In this document: one piece after another, positions 16,432 through 25,369 of the stretch
How positions within the stretch are numbered: position 1 is the first letter of the stretch
Layout: each line of letters begins with the position of its first letter
Assembly: GCA_000708525.1 (NCBI GenBank)
Contig: JMRP01000025.1
Span: 1-40,264, forward strand
Direction: 5' to 3'
Source: Cyanobium sp. CACIAM 14
GTDB lineage: Bacteria > Cyanobacteriota > Cyanobacteriia > PCC-6307 > Cyanobiaceae
Length of the DNA: 40,264 nt
The notes under the pieces: model-generated
What the model was told of the DNA's origin: nothing
The model's input: the letters and a program-made list of their open reading frames with translations, nothing else
Databases searched by the model: none
Program-made: the position numbers and the translations under genes

Positions 16432-17669
16432 CCCACCATTGTCGGCACTGCGGAAGCCCTTTGCACCATGAAGTGATTGATCTCGGCCATCAACCACCAA
16501 GCAATGCCTACCTTACGGAAGAAAAACTGAGTTTACCAGAAGTATACTTCCCGCTCCGAGTCTACGTCTGCACTTCTTGTTGGCTTGTCCAACTACCGAT
16601 GCATGCCCCTGCGAATGAATTGTTTACTGCAGATTATGCCTATTTCTCAAGCACCTCCGTGACGTGGTGCCGACATGCCCAGCGCTTCGTAAATCAGGCG
16701 GCCGAGAGGCTTGCATTGAACGAACATAGTCTTGTGGTGGAAGTAGCAAGTAACGATGGGTATCTGCTCCAGTATGTTCAGGGAATGGGTATACCTTGCT
16801 TGGGTATCGAGCCCACCCATGCCACTGCTGAAGCCGCGCGGGAAAAGGGTATTGAAACGATTGAGCTTTTCTTTGGCGGCTCGCTTGCGGCGGAGTTGGT
16901 CTCCCAGGGGATGAGGGCGGATCTGCTTGTTGCGAACAACGTGCTAGCGCATGTTCCAGATATCAATGACTTTCTTGCTGCTGTTGCCGCAATGCTCAGG
17001 CCTACAGGGCTGGCTTCTATTGAATTCCCCCATCTTCTGAGTCTTTTGGATGGCAATCAGTTCGACACGATCTACCATGAGCATTATAGCTATTTAAGCC
17101 TTACTGCTCTGTTGAGTGTAGCGAAGAATGCCGGTTTGATGGTGCTTGATGCAGAGCAGATCACCACCCACGGAGGCAGTCTTCGTGTCTGGTTGGCCCG
17201 GGCCGGCGAATCGGCTGCAAGGGCCCAGACGATTGCGGAGCGTCAAGCTGTGGACAAGGTGGTTTCGGACGAGATTGCAGCGGGCCTTACCACAGTTGAA
17301 GCTTACGTACGCTGCCAGGAACGGGCACTGGAAGCTAAGTTCGCGTTAATGGAGTATCTGTTGGCCTCGCGTCGGAGCGGACGTCGTGTTCTGGCTTACG
17401 GCGCCGCTGCCAAGGGAAGCACGCTGCTGAACTTTGCAGGGATCCGCAGTGATCTGCTCGAGGCTGTGGCAGATCTGGCCCCTAGTAAGGTCGGTAAGTG
17501 GCTGCCAGGAAGTCATATACCGATCGTGAGTGTCGAGGAGTTGCTGCTGCGCGAGCCCGATGAACTGCTCATTCTGCCCTGGAACCTAGCGGCAGAGGTG
17601 AAAGCTCAACTTCGACCAATGATTGCAATACCAGTGAAAGTGGCGATTCCCTACCTCACAGACATCTGA
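16428..17669 (+). CDS. Sugar C-methyltransferase (TylC3/NovU/EvaC type)
   Basis: A 413-residue protein with the three-part build of nucleotide-sugar C-methyltransferases. An N-terminal zinc-binding domain has C5, C8, C48 and C51. A SAM-binding domain has VVEVASNDGYLLQY (103-116). A C-terminal domain carries AYGAAAKGSTLLNF. The active-site signature YHEHYSY at 216-222 is intact. Known members methylate C-3 (or C-5) of dTDP-4-keto-6-deoxysugars to make branched sugars. The gene overlaps the epimerase upstream and is three bases from the aminotransferase downstream. Base composition becomes visibly more AT-rich from here on. Confidence 0.92.
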   Translation: MTHHCRHCGSPLHHEVIDLGHQPPSNAYLTEEKLSLPEVYFPLRVYVCTSCWLVQLPMHAPANELFTADYAYFSSTSVTWCRHAQRFVNQAAERLALNEHSLVVEVASNDGYLLQYVQGMGIPCLGIEPTHATAEAAREKGIETIELFFGGSLAAELVSQGMRADLLVANNVLAHVPDINDFLAAVAAMLRPTGLASIEFPHLLSLLDGNQFDTIYHEHYSYLSLTALLSVAKNAGLMVLDAEQITTHGGSLRVWLARAGESAARAQTIAERQAVDKVVSDEIAAGLTTVEAYVRCQERALEAKFALMEYLLASRRSGRRVLAYGAAAKGSTLLNFAGIRSDLLEAVADLAPSKVGKWLPGSHIPIVSVEELLLREPDELLILPWNLAAEVKAQLRPMIAIPVKVAIPYLTDI

Positions 17670-17672
17670 CCG

Positions 17673-18803
17673 ATGGCAGACAAGCAGCTACGAAACATCC
17701 CCTACACGCGTCCATCGATTACGGAAGTTGAAGTGGCTTATGCCACCGATGCGGCTCGTAATGGCTGGGGGGAACACTGTTACGACTACATTATCCGTTT
17801 TGAGGAGGCATTTAAGGCCCATCTTGACGTGAAGTATGCCATCGCCACGAGCAGTTGCACAGGGGCTCTCCATATGGGCATGCATGCTCTGGGGATCGGT
17901 CCTGGTGATGAGGTGATTATGGCCGATACAAACTGGGTCGCCACAGCGGCCCCAATTGTTCACCTGGGAGCCACACCGGTGTTTGTCGATATCCTGCAGG
18001 ACAGTTGGTGCCTAGATCCTCAACAGGTTGAGGCGGCGATAACCTCGAATACAAAAGCGATTGTGGCTGTGCATCTCTATGGCAACCTTTGTGATATGGA
18101 TGCTCTACTCACGATTGGTGAGCGCCACGGTATCCCAGTGATTGAAGACGCTGCTGAAGCAATAGGTTCGGTCTATCACGGCAAGCGGGCTGGCAGCATG
18201 GGCTCCTTTGGCGCCTTTTCTTTCCATGGCACCAAGACGATGACGACAGGGGAGGGAGGTATGTTTGTCACCAATAATCCGGATCTTTACGAGCGCGTAT
18301 TGACGCTCTCGAACCATGGGCGGTCAAGGGCCCAGGCGAAGCAGTTTTGGCCGGATCTGGTGGGATTTAAGTACAAAATGAGCAACATGCAGGCGGCGAT
18401 CGGCTTCGGTCAAATCCAACGGATTGATTGCCTTACAGGAGTTAAACGGAATATCTTCTCGATGTATCATGAGTGTTTCAAGGGCTTGCCTGTGCGCATG
18501 AATCCAGAACCAGAGGGATGCACGAATGGCTACTGGATGCCTACGTTGGTGGTTGAGGATGACATCCCATTTGATCGCGATTTTATGATTTCCGAACTTA
18601 AACGGAATGGGGTCGATGCACGGGTCTTCTTCTGGCCTCTGAGCTCGACGTCAGTCCAGGGAAGAAAGGCATTTTTCAGGCCATACATTTCGGAAAACAT
18701 CTACCTGAAAGCTCTGAATCTACCCTCATATCATGATCTGACCGACAGTGACGTGCTCTTTGTGTCTGACATCGTCAGAATGGCTATTGAACGTAGCCTT
18801 TAG
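17673..18803 (+). CDS. DegT/DnrJ/EryC1/StrS family sugar aminotransferase
   Basis: A 376-residue PLP enzyme that transfers an amino group to a keto nucleotide sugar. The PLP lysine is K188 in SFHGTKTMTTGEGG, D159 in IEDAAEA contacts the pyridine nitrogen, and TSSCTGALHMGMHALG (59-74) and DTNWVATAAP fit the fold. The C-terminal half is slightly atypical (VFFWPLSS), where many family members have RxxYP. It sits between a sugar C-methyltransferase and a sugar N-formyltransferase, so the amino group it installs is probably the one that is formylated next (inference). C-3 or C-4 specificity is undetermined. Confidence 0.9.
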   Translation: MADKQLRNIPYTRPSITEVEVAYATDAARNGWGEHCYDYIIRFEEAFKAHLDVKYAIATSSCTGALHMGMHALGIGPGDEVIMADTNWVATAAPIVHLGATPVFVDILQDSWCLDPQQVEAAITSNTKAIVAVHLYGNLCDMDALLTIGERHGIPVIEDAAEAIGSVYHGKRAGSMGSFGAFSFHGTKTMTTGEGGMFVTNNPDLYERVLTLSNHGRSRAQAKQFWPDLVGFKYKMSNMQAAIGFGQIQRIDCLTGVKRNIFSMYHECFKGLPVRMNPEPEGCTNGYWMPTLVVEDDIPFDRDFMISELKRNGVDARVFFWPLSSTSVQGRKAFFRPYISENIYLKALNLPSYHDLTDSDVLFVSDIVRMAIERSL

Positions 18804-18814
18804 ACTGGGTCTGA

Positions 18815-19561
18815 ATGACACCATCAATTATTGTCTTCGCTGACGGAGAAGTCGGCATCCACTGTGTACAGTGGCTTGCGCGATTTCATAGGGCCGACCT
18901 AACGGCAATCTTTACCACCTCCCAGAATGACATCTATAGGTTTGCACTAGAGCAGGGACTCTGCGCCCACGAGTTTGGCAACGAAGAATCTTGTCTTCAA
19001 TTGTTAGCCAGCCATGCTGGTAGTATTGACTTGGGGCTTCTTCTATGGTGGCCAAAACTAATCAGTTCCCAGCTTATTAGCGTCGCCAACCATGGCTTTG
19101 TCAACACCCATCCAAGCTTGCTCCCATACAACAGGGGTAAGCACTACAACTTCTGGGCATTGGTCGAGCAATGCCCGTTCGGCGTCAGCCTTCACGTTGT
19201 TGACGAGGGAATTGATTGTGGTTCAGTAGTGGCACAATCTTCCATCCACTACACTTGGGAAGACACAGGAGGGACGCTTTACAACAAAGCGATCACGGAA
19301 ATGAAAACGTTATTTGAAGACACTTATCCGAGTCTTCGCCAACTGAATTTTAGCACCACACCTCAAGATCTATCCTTTGGTTCTATTCATTATGCTTCAG
19401 AGCTAGGGCCAGCATCTACGATCAGACTCGATGAGCCAACAACAGCGCGCCAACTCTTCAATCTGCTCAGAGCACGAACCTTTGCAGGCCATCCTGCTTG
19501 CACGTTTGTTGATGATGGCATAGAATATGAAGCCAGAATCAAAATCACGAAGAAGAAATGA
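18815..19561 (+). CDS. Nucleotide-sugar N-formyltransferase
   Basis: A 248-residue formyltransferase using 10-formyl-tetrahydrofolate. The catalytic set of the fold is visible: N97 and H99 in FVNTHPSLLPYNRG, and D134 in DEGIDCGSVVAQ. The residues after about 185 form a small C-terminal domain as in WlaRD/VioF/QdtF-type sugar formyltransferases, and its length is far from methionyl-tRNA formyltransferase (about 315). It lies 11 bases after the aminotransferase, and its stop overlaps the next gene (ATGA). The expected product is an N-formylated amino sugar. The sequence is clearly lower in GC than the flanks. Confidence 0.88.
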   Translation: MTPSIIVFADGEVGIHCVQWLARFHRADLTAIFTTSQNDIYRFALEQGLCAHEFGNEESCLQLLASHAGSIDLGLLLWWPKLISSQLISVANHGFVNTHPSLLPYNRGKHYNFWALVEQCPFGVSLHVVDEGIDCGSVVAQSSIHYTWEDTGGTLYNKAITEMKTLFEDTYPSLRQLNFSTTPQDLSFGSIHYASELGPASTIRLDEPTTARQLFNLLRARTFAGHPACTFVDDGIEYEARIKITKKK

Positions 19562-20316
19562 GCTATTCTGATTTCAAGGAATCATGCTCAAGAGAAATCA
19601 GAACCCAGGCAGCGGATGCCGAGCTACTAAAATCAACTCGAGAGTGGTTTAAATTAGCTAACAAGCATAATTACTCTTATCACTTTGAGTTTGTTGGACG
19701 GCCGCTAATACAGTATCCTCAGGATATCGTCCAAGTCCAAGAGTTAATATCACTCACGAAGCCAGACTTGATTATTGAGACTGGCATAGCTCATGGCGGC
19801 TCTGTAGTGCTCTCGGCTTCCATGCTGTGTCTTCTGGATGTCATGGAAGGCAAGGATCCCCGCCAGTCATCACGAAAAGTCGTTGGTGTGGATATCGATA
19901 TTCGGTCGCACAACAGAATAGCATTGGATGAGCACCCTTTACGCTTTAAGATGGAGTTGATTCAGGGTTCTTCAATTGATCCTCAAGTAGTTGAGAAGGT
20001 AAGGAGTTATGCTGGGGACAAGCAACGTGTCTTGGTCTCGCTAGACTCTAATCATACACATGAGCACGTACTGGCTGAACTCAACGCCTATGCAGATCTG
20101 GTTTCGTTGGGTAGTTACTGCATAGTGTTTGATACTGTGATTGAAGATCTTCCAGCAGGTTCATTTTCTGATCGTCCATGGGATATCGGAAATAATCCGA
20201 AGACGGCGGTGGATGAATGGCTCACTACTCATCCAGAGTTTGAGGCGGATCGGGACATTGACGATAAACTTCTGATTTCCGTGGCTCGCGAAGGGTATCT
20301 CAAGCGAGTACGATGA
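19558..20316 (+). CDS. CmcI/cephalosporin-hydroxylase-like SAM-dependent methyltransferase
   Basis: A 252-residue protein of the CmcI family, named after a cephamycin enzyme but common in polysaccharide loci as probable sugar O-methyltransferases. Typical segments are HNYSYHFEFVGRPLIQYPQD (residues about 37-56), the SAM-binding LIIETGIAHGGSVVLSASM (about 75-93) and VLVSLDSNHTHEHVLAEL, which carries metal-binding residues in this family. It overlaps the formyltransferase by four bases and ends the tightly packed operon that began at 13316. A 166-base AT-rich gap follows. Confidence 0.85.
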   Translation: MSYSDFKESCSREIRTQAADAELLKSTREWFKLANKHNYSYHFEFVGRPLIQYPQDIVQVQELISLTKPDLIIETGIAHGGSVVLSASMLCLLDVMEGKDPRQSSRKVVGVDIDIRSHNRIALDEHPLRFKMELIQGSSIDPQVVEKVRSYAGDKQRVLVSLDSNHTHEHVLAELNAYADLVSLGSYCIVFDTVIEDLPAGSFSDRPWDIGNNPKTAVDEWLTTHPEFEADRDIDDKLLISVAREGYLKRVR

Positions 20317-20466
20317 TACATTGCTAAGGATATGCATCAAATGTTTGGCGAATAAATCCTATCTTGAACTTTTTTCAAAGAGTGATTATTGGCCAAGCCG
20401 TAAAGTGCACCCACAAGGCCGGCCAGTTCCTTGCATTGCCCTTTAAGCTAGACTAGCCTCAAGCTT

Positions 20467-20471
20467 AGGAG
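20467..20471 (+). promoter_or_regulatory. Ribosome binding site deciding a TTG start
   Basis: AGGAG, 11 bases before the TTG at 20483. It is the only good Shine-Dalgarno match near the start of the following methyltransferase, whose first in-frame ATG lies well inside the SAM domain, so it supports TTG initiation. Confidence 0.5.
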
Positions 20472-20482
20472 ATTCTTTTTCA

Positions 20483-21313
20483 TTGCAGAATCACGTTAGA
20501 CTGAATCAATGGCTAAGGGTTTTCTCTTTAAGGGCTTTCCCATCTTTCAGATCAGAGAACCCTGCTTCGCAGATTCCTGCAACCACAAGGAGGAAGAGAT
20601 CCCAGTCCTTTTATTTCGAGAATCAGTCATCTAGCCTGCAAGAAAGTCTGAAGGAACTGGGTCTTTGGAGTATAGGTGAGCCCCTGCGCTTGCATCTTGG
20701 ATGCGGCCAAGTCGGCTTTCAAGAGTATATAAACATTGACCATGCGCCGGACAAGCATCAAGTAATGCATCAGACAGAGGCTGACTTATTTGCCGATATT
20801 AATCATCTCAAGGTTATGGCTAGCGAGGTCGATGAGATTCGTCTTCATCATGTCTTTGAGCACTTTTCAAGAGTTGATGCCTTGATCTTGCTGATCAAAT
20901 GGAACACTTGGCTGAAGAAGGGTGGCTTGTTGATTATTGAAGTCCCTGACTTTGAGGAAAATGCCAGACAATTCCTTCTAACTAAAGACTATCAAACTAG
21001 ATCTGGAATTGTTCGACATCTAGTAGGGGATCAGTCATCTGAATGGGGCTATCATATTGAACAGTGGTGGCCGGACAGGCTTCGACAGACCCTGTCCAGT
21101 CTTGACTTCACGGTTGAAGCAATAGAGAAGTATGTTTGGCCAGACCCTCCTTTTCTGTCTAATTGCACCATCATTGCGCGTGCCCAAAAGGATACGGATC
21201 ATTCAGGGAAAATCCAAGCTGCCAAGAGCTTGTTAGCAGATAGCATGATTAGCCCTTTAGAAGAAAACACCTTTCTAAAGTGGCAGGAGAAGTTGATTAC
21301 TATGGAAATCTAA
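20483..21313 (+). CDS. Class I SAM-dependent methyltransferase
   Basis: A 276-residue methyltransferase of unknown substrate. A basic N-terminus of about 65 residues precedes the SAM-binding motif LRLHLGCGQVGF (68-79), then INIDHAPD with the acidic residue that binds the SAM ribose, and the core motif LHHVFEHFSRVD typical of Methyltransf_11-like enzymes. It starts at TTG 20483 with AGGAG upstream. The low-GC sequence matches the neighbours. Its place in the island suggests modification of a sugar or glycan end. It converges on the glycosyltransferase at 21418, with a repeated element between. Confidence 0.78.
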   Translation: MQNHVRLNQWLRVFSLRAFPSFRSENPASQIPATTRRKRSQSFYFENQSSSLQESLKELGLWSIGEPLRLHLGCGQVGFQEYINIDHAPDKHQVMHQTEADLFADINHLKVMASEVDEIRLHHVFEHFSRVDALILLIKWNTWLKKGGLLIIEVPDFEENARQFLLTKDYQTRSGIVRHLVGDQSSEWGYHIEQWWPDRLRQTLSSLDFTVEAIEKYVWPDPPFLSNCTIIARAQKDTDHSGKIQAAKSLLADSMISPLEENTFLKWQEKLITMEI

Positions 21314-21320
21314 GGAAGGC

Positions 21321-21410
21321 CTGGACAACTAACTGTCCTGCAAGACAATGGTCGCAAGTCAGGGAAATGAGTCTCATGCCCCGGTCCCTCCGAATACCTG
21401 AGTTGTCCAG
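21321..21410. repeat. Dispersed repeat element, copy A, with inverted ends
   Basis: The ends CTGGACAACT (21321-21330) and AGTTGTCCAG (21401-21410) are perfect 10-base inverted repeats. The interior contains AGGGAAATGAGTCTCA (21361-21376). A related copy is at 27305-27390. It sits between two convergent genes, so it could also act as a bidirectional terminator, but its conservation at a second locus suggests a mobile or REP/MITE-like element. Confidence 0.55.
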
Positions 21411-21417
21411 ACCCTCC

Positions 21418-22782
21418 CTAATTGTATTGCCTAGACCTTTTCAAGAGTCTGGCAAAAGCGCCTGCGGTCTGGTACATGAATCTGCCAAAGATTTTGGAGG
21501 ACTCTTTGTTCTGCATTCTTGGCACTCCGCATTCTGCGTCGCTCTCAGAATACTCGACAATGTTAGGCTTAATCGCTGACAAGTCAATGAGGCTGTTGAT
21601 GTACTTGCTTGCCGACAGTACGTCTGAATCCTCTATGGTGGTTAGATCAGCTACAATCTCAAAGCCATCTTCATGCAGCTTGACACCTCTGATAAAGCCA
21701 GGGCTAGTGAATTTGTGCTTGTCGATGTCTACAGGAACTTCTGCTTTGTTCGACAGGCGGAGATAGATAATTTCCAATCCCCTTCGCCTTCGTGAGGCCT
21801 CGGGAATCGATAAAAGGTCATTGTAAACCCTTGCGGCAAGACGGTCAACATCAATCTTGTACATGCTGAGAGCTTCTTTGTGGAAGTCATGGGCAGTTGC
21901 GAGTGAATCGGCTTCAGCAATAGTCACGGTTATAGGCTGTTGACCATCTTCGCCATGTCGAATGATTGGATGGAAGGCATTCTCTGAAAGAAAGCGACTC
22001 GCTTCTTCATTCTTAATCTCATTGGTTTGTGCAATCCCATTGCTTGCCCCGGATGCTCCATTGATTGAAAGTGGGAAGGAACAGCGCAGAATTCGATTTG
22101 CGTATGCTGATAAAATAAAAGCTGAGTAAACGTCTGGAGAACATGATCTGAAGAATCTTTTCCCATCTCGCCTGACTGCATGTAGAATCAGATCTGCGCT
22201 AACAAATGAAGAGTAAATTGATGGCCCTGCATCATACCCACAGGAAAAGCTATGTATCTTCGTGAGAAAATCGCAGCTTGGAATGCATCGAATTGTTGAA
22301 GATACAATGAAGGATAGATAGCCACTCATGCTTGGAAGTGCTACATCGGGCCAGCAGTACTCAGCTTTTTTCCATGAGAGAACTGCCGACGGCTGAACCC
22401 TCAAGGTGTTTGCAGCAAAACGAAGCGCTCCCGGAAGTAAGCCATCATCGTCGCCAATATATGTCACATATGTGTTGGTGCCTTGAAGGGTGGGAATGGC
22501 TCGTTCCCAATTGTCCGTCATGGTGAGGCCTTCTTCTGATCTCAAGACTGTAACTCTATTGTCACGTATAGTATAGTTTCTGCAAAGGGAACTAGTGCCG
22601 TCTGAAGACGCGTTATCTAGGATTAAAAGCTTGAAGTCCTGGTAGTCTTGAGTTAAAATGCTTTCAATAGTGTAGGAGAGAGTCCGAGAGCGGTTTCGGG
22701 TTGGGACTACAATCAGAAAGTCTATAGGCTCAATTTCTGCGTTTAGTTCGTGTTGCTCAATGACCTGTTCATGCGATTTCAT
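21418..22782 (-). CDS. Family 2 glycosyltransferase
   Basis: A 454-residue GT-A fold transferase. FLIVVPTRNRSRTLSYTIES (22-41), LLILDNASSDGT (52-63) and the metal-binding cluster IGDDDG (109-114) mark the GT2 domain in the first 200 residues. The remaining 250 residues are not recognised and may be an acceptor-binding region. I take the ATG at 22782. The frame is also open to a GTG at 22845, but that adds only a low-complexity TPPPP stretch and its Shine-Dalgarno-like bases touch the start codon. It is one of few minus-strand genes in the island, which points to separate acquisition or rearrangement. Confidence 0.82.
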   Translation of the reverse strand: MKSHEQVIEQHELNAEIEPIDFLIVVPTRNRSRTLSYTIESILTQDYQDFKLLILDNASSDGTSSLCRNYTIRDNRVTVLRSEEGLTMTDNWERAIPTLQGTNTYVTYIGDDDGLLPGALRFAANTLRVQPSAVLSWKKAEYCWPDVALPSMSGYLSFIVSSTIRCIPSCDFLTKIHSFSCGYDAGPSIYSSFVSADLILHAVRRDGKRFFRSCSPDVYSAFILSAYANRILRCSFPLSINGASGASNGIAQTNEIKNEEASRFLSENAFHPIIRHGEDGQQPITVTIAEADSLATAHDFHKEALSMYKIDVDRLAARVYNDLLSIPEASRRRRGLEIIYLRLSNKAEVPVDIDKHKFTSPGFIRGVKLHEDGFEIVADLTTIEDSDVLSASKYINSLIDLSAIKPNIVEYSESDAECGVPRMQNKESSKIFGRFMYQTAGAFARLLKRSRQYN

Positions 22783-23462
22783 GAGGTTCTTAGGTGGAGG
22801 TGGCGTTGGTAGTGTGGATGTAGTTCTATTCGACGAGGATCTCACTCCAAGTCAGGCACACTTATGGGGTTGCTGTCTTGTTGGCGTTGAGAATGGGATA
22901 GTCCTGGATGATGGCTAAGCGGCATAGTTTTCATTCTAGATAGTTCAGGTATCTAAGGAGGTGAGCAGGCTCTGCCGTTGTTGCGTGAGCTGTATGCTGC
23001 CCTACCTCTATGGCTAAACGAATCAAGATCCTTGATGAATGAAGCACTCGATCCCAGCGTAGATGGCGATTGAGATATGATGCCAATGGCCACTCTTGGG
23101 TTAATGGGTTGGGTTCGAATCTTTGAGGTTTGCTATTGGCGCCGCCTTTTGGGAAAGATGTCATTTCTTGATTCGTATACATCGGGTCTTGATGGAGCCG
23201 ATCAAAGCTCCTTTCCTTCGAGGCTGTCATGGGCAACCATCTTAGGCTAATGAGCCGGACGAGTGGCAGGCGGTGGATCGACTCTTGGGGGCTCGGCCTT
23301 TCCCATAGTGACCCTCTGCAACCGGGGCGCGGCATCTCGACCGTAGATGGCATACCTCTCGGTAGGATGACCTCAATAGGACATTGAGGAGCCTCTGTGT
23401 GGGTGAGTTCTTTAGGCAGGCTATCCTGTGGCATTTAGTGAATACACTTCCAAGGAAACGAT
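22783..23462. other. Non-coding or decayed segment between glycosyltransferase and methyltransferase
   Basis: About 680 bases. A minus-strand frame is open from 22931 to 23434, but its translation has no recognisable motif and odd composition (many P, S, R and H), and all three plus-strand frames are interrupted repeatedly. I see no RNA gene. It most likely holds upstream regions of the two divergent genes plus degraded coding sequence. Confidence 0.4.
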
Positions 23463-24353
23463 ATGGACAGTGAATTGAAGCTGACAGCTTTTCTTAAGCG
23501 CCATCTCTGGCCTTTCTTGCAAGTTAAGCGATTCATCGATCGGCAACTTTACGAGTTGAACCAATCCAGAATCAATGCGCAGATATCTTTGCGCGAATCG
23601 CTTTCTTTGACTCGCCAAATCGAAGACCCCGGCTTGACGGTCGGAACCATGAATTCCCGTAATCGTGATCGCTGGGTATGCAGTATGTTGGCAGATATAC
23701 CTCCAAAGTCCCGCTTGCTCGATGCCGGCTCGGGTGAACAGAAATATCGCCAGTACTGTGATCACCTTCTTTATTACTCTCAAGATAATGCTGCTTATGA
23801 CGGAAAGGGCGATGGACGTGGGGGGCATGTTGAGGGCTGGACTTATGGTTCAACAGACTACATTTGCGATATCGTAGATATTCCCGCACCAAGCGAGTCC
23901 TTTGATGTGGTGCTCTGTACAGAAGTTTTGGAACATTTGCCCGAGCCTTTAGCGGCCGTGAGAGAGCTCACGCGATTGCTCCGTCCCAGCGGACAGCTTC
24001 TTCTCACCGCACCTTTTTGCAGCTTTACCCATTTCTCTCCGTACTTCTATTCGACCGGGTTTTCGCGCAACTGGTACTTGCAACATCTTGCAGAGCTAGG
24101 TTTCTGCGAGGTCGAGCTGAAGCCGAATGGAAACTACTTTGAGTTCCTAGCTCAAGAAATTCGCAGGCTGCCGACGATGTCAGATTCCTATGGTTCAACT
24201 AAGTTACCATGGTATGCGAGATTGGCAATGCTAGTCTTTCTCAGATTCTTGCAGGAGTGCTCATTGGAGGATTCGGGATCAAGTGAGTATTGCTGTTATG
24301 GGTGGCATGTCAAGGCGGTCAAGTCCGCTGTTGTCCGACAGGCAGAAGTGTGA
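23463..24353 (+). CDS. Class I SAM-dependent methyltransferase (Methyltransf_11-like)
   Basis: A 296-residue methyltransferase. The SAM motif RLLDAGSGEQKYRQY is at 85-99, the acidic DIVDIPAPSESFDVVLCTEVLEHLP block covers about 136-160, and the RLLRPSGQLLLTAPF strand follows at 171-185. The spacing is standard for small-molecule or glycan methyltransferases. The ATG at 23463 has AAGGAAA nearby upstream. The stop overlaps the ATG of the next glycosyltransferase (TGATG), suggesting coupled translation and a shared glycan substrate (inference). Composition is intermediate between the AT-rich stretch before and the GC-rich genes after. Confidence 0.82.
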   Translation: MDSELKLTAFLKRHLWPFLQVKRFIDRQLYELNQSRINAQISLRESLSLTRQIEDPGLTVGTMNSRNRDRWVCSMLADIPPKSRLLDAGSGEQKYRQYCDHLLYYSQDNAAYDGKGDGRGGHVEGWTYGSTDYICDIVDIPAPSESFDVVLCTEVLEHLPEPLAAVRELTRLLRPSGQLLLTAPFCSFTHFSPYFYSTGFSRNWYLQHLAELGFCEVELKPNGNYFEFLAQEIRRLPTMSDSYGSTKLPWYARLAMLVFLRFLQECSLEDSGSSEYCCYGWHVKAVKSAVVRQAEV

Positions 24354-25369
24354 TGAGTGTCATCTCTCCACTCGTCTCTGTGATTTTGCCAGTCTTCAAT
24401 GGAAGGCCCTACCTGCATGACGCGATTGCAAGCATCTTAACACAGTTGCATGATGACTTTGAGTTAATTGTCATTGATGATGGCTCTACGGATGATTCCG
24501 TATCGATTCTTGAGCAGCTTGACGACCCCCGAATCCGGTTGGTGCGCCAGCCCAACCAAGGCCTAGCGGCCACCCTCAACCGGGGCATCTCCCTGGCCAG
24601 AGGACAGTACATTGCCAGGCAGGATCAGGATGATCTTTCCTATCCCGAGCGTCTGGCTAAACAGGTGGCGTATATGGATTCCCATCCAGAATGTGTGCTG
24701 CTGGGCACTTGGGCGCAGATCATGGAGGTTGATCGCCTTGTGGAACGGTTTCACCGTCATCCAGTGGATGAGGCAGAACTTCGCTACCAGATGCTCTTTA
24801 ATAATCCTTTCGTCCATAGTTCGGTGATGCTGCGTCGCACAGCTCTTCAGCAGGTTGGTGGGTACACCACAGACCCGGATCGCCAGCCCCCGGAGGATTA
24901 TGAGCTTTGGTCTCGTCTTTCCCGTGCCGGGAGTATTGCCAACATCGGTGAGATTCTGCAGATTTACCGTGAGATCCCCGGCAGCATGTCGCGGGTTGGT
25001 CCCTCGCCGTTCCGGCGCCGTCTGATCAAGATCTGCGCGGAGAACCTCGCCGCCGCTGCTCAGGTCTCCCCCGATGATCCCGATGTCGTCGCCATCGCCG
25101 CACTCACCCACGGCGAAGCGGACGCCCTGCCGGGCCGGCCTGATTTCACGCGGATGCAGGCCCTGCTGCTCAGGGCCATCGAGAGTTTCGCCTCCCAGCA
25201 GCAGGCCCCGTCACTCCGCCAGGATGCATTGAGTCGCATTGAGGCGATGCAGGCCGGCTGGATGATGCGGGATTCTGCCGCCTATGGCCTCCTTCAAGCG
25301 GTGGGGCCGGTCCGCAACGTTGCCAAGCGGATCTGGCGGCTGATCCAGCGTTTCAGGAGTGCCCGGTGA
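24353..25369 (+). CDS. Family 2 glycosyltransferase
   Basis: A 338-residue GT2 enzyme. VSVILPVFNGRPYLHDAI (8-25), LIVIDDGSTDDS (38-49) and the metal-binding RQDQDDLS (89-96) are classic, followed by the acceptor-side PEDYELWSRL segment. The C-terminal 110 residues are a helical extension. The chosen ATG at 24353 shares its A with the stop of the methyltransferase; the frame is open 63 bases further but only through that gene. It overlaps the epimerase start by four bases. Donor and acceptor are unknown. Confidence 0.88.
   Translation: MSVISPLVSVILPVFNGRPYLHDAIASILTQLHDDFELIVIDDGSTDDSVSILEQLDDPRIRLVRQPNQGLAATLNRGISLARGQYIARQDQDDLSYPERLAKQVAYMDSHPECVLLGTWAQIMEVDRLVERFHRHPVDEAELRYQMLFNNPFVHSSVMLRRTALQQVGGYTTDPDRQPPEDYELWSRLSRAGSIANIGEILQIYREIPGSMSRVGPSPFRRRLIKICAENLAAAAQVSPDDPDVVAIAALTHGEADALPGRPDFTRMQALLLRAIESFASQQQAPSLRQDALSRIEAMQAGWMMRDSAAYGLLQAVGPVRNVAKRIWRLIQRFRSAR

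Noticed and set aside
23113-23122. GTTCGAATCT, the T-loop sequence shared with the tRNA-Gly
   Set aside because: Only 10 bases match, flanking bases do not pair as a T-arm, and no other tRNA parts are near; not a partial tRNA or a convincing attachment site.
22931-23434. A minus-strand open frame of 167 codons in the gap before the methyltransferase
   Set aside because: Odd residue composition, no motif and no support from context; treated as non-coding or decayed.
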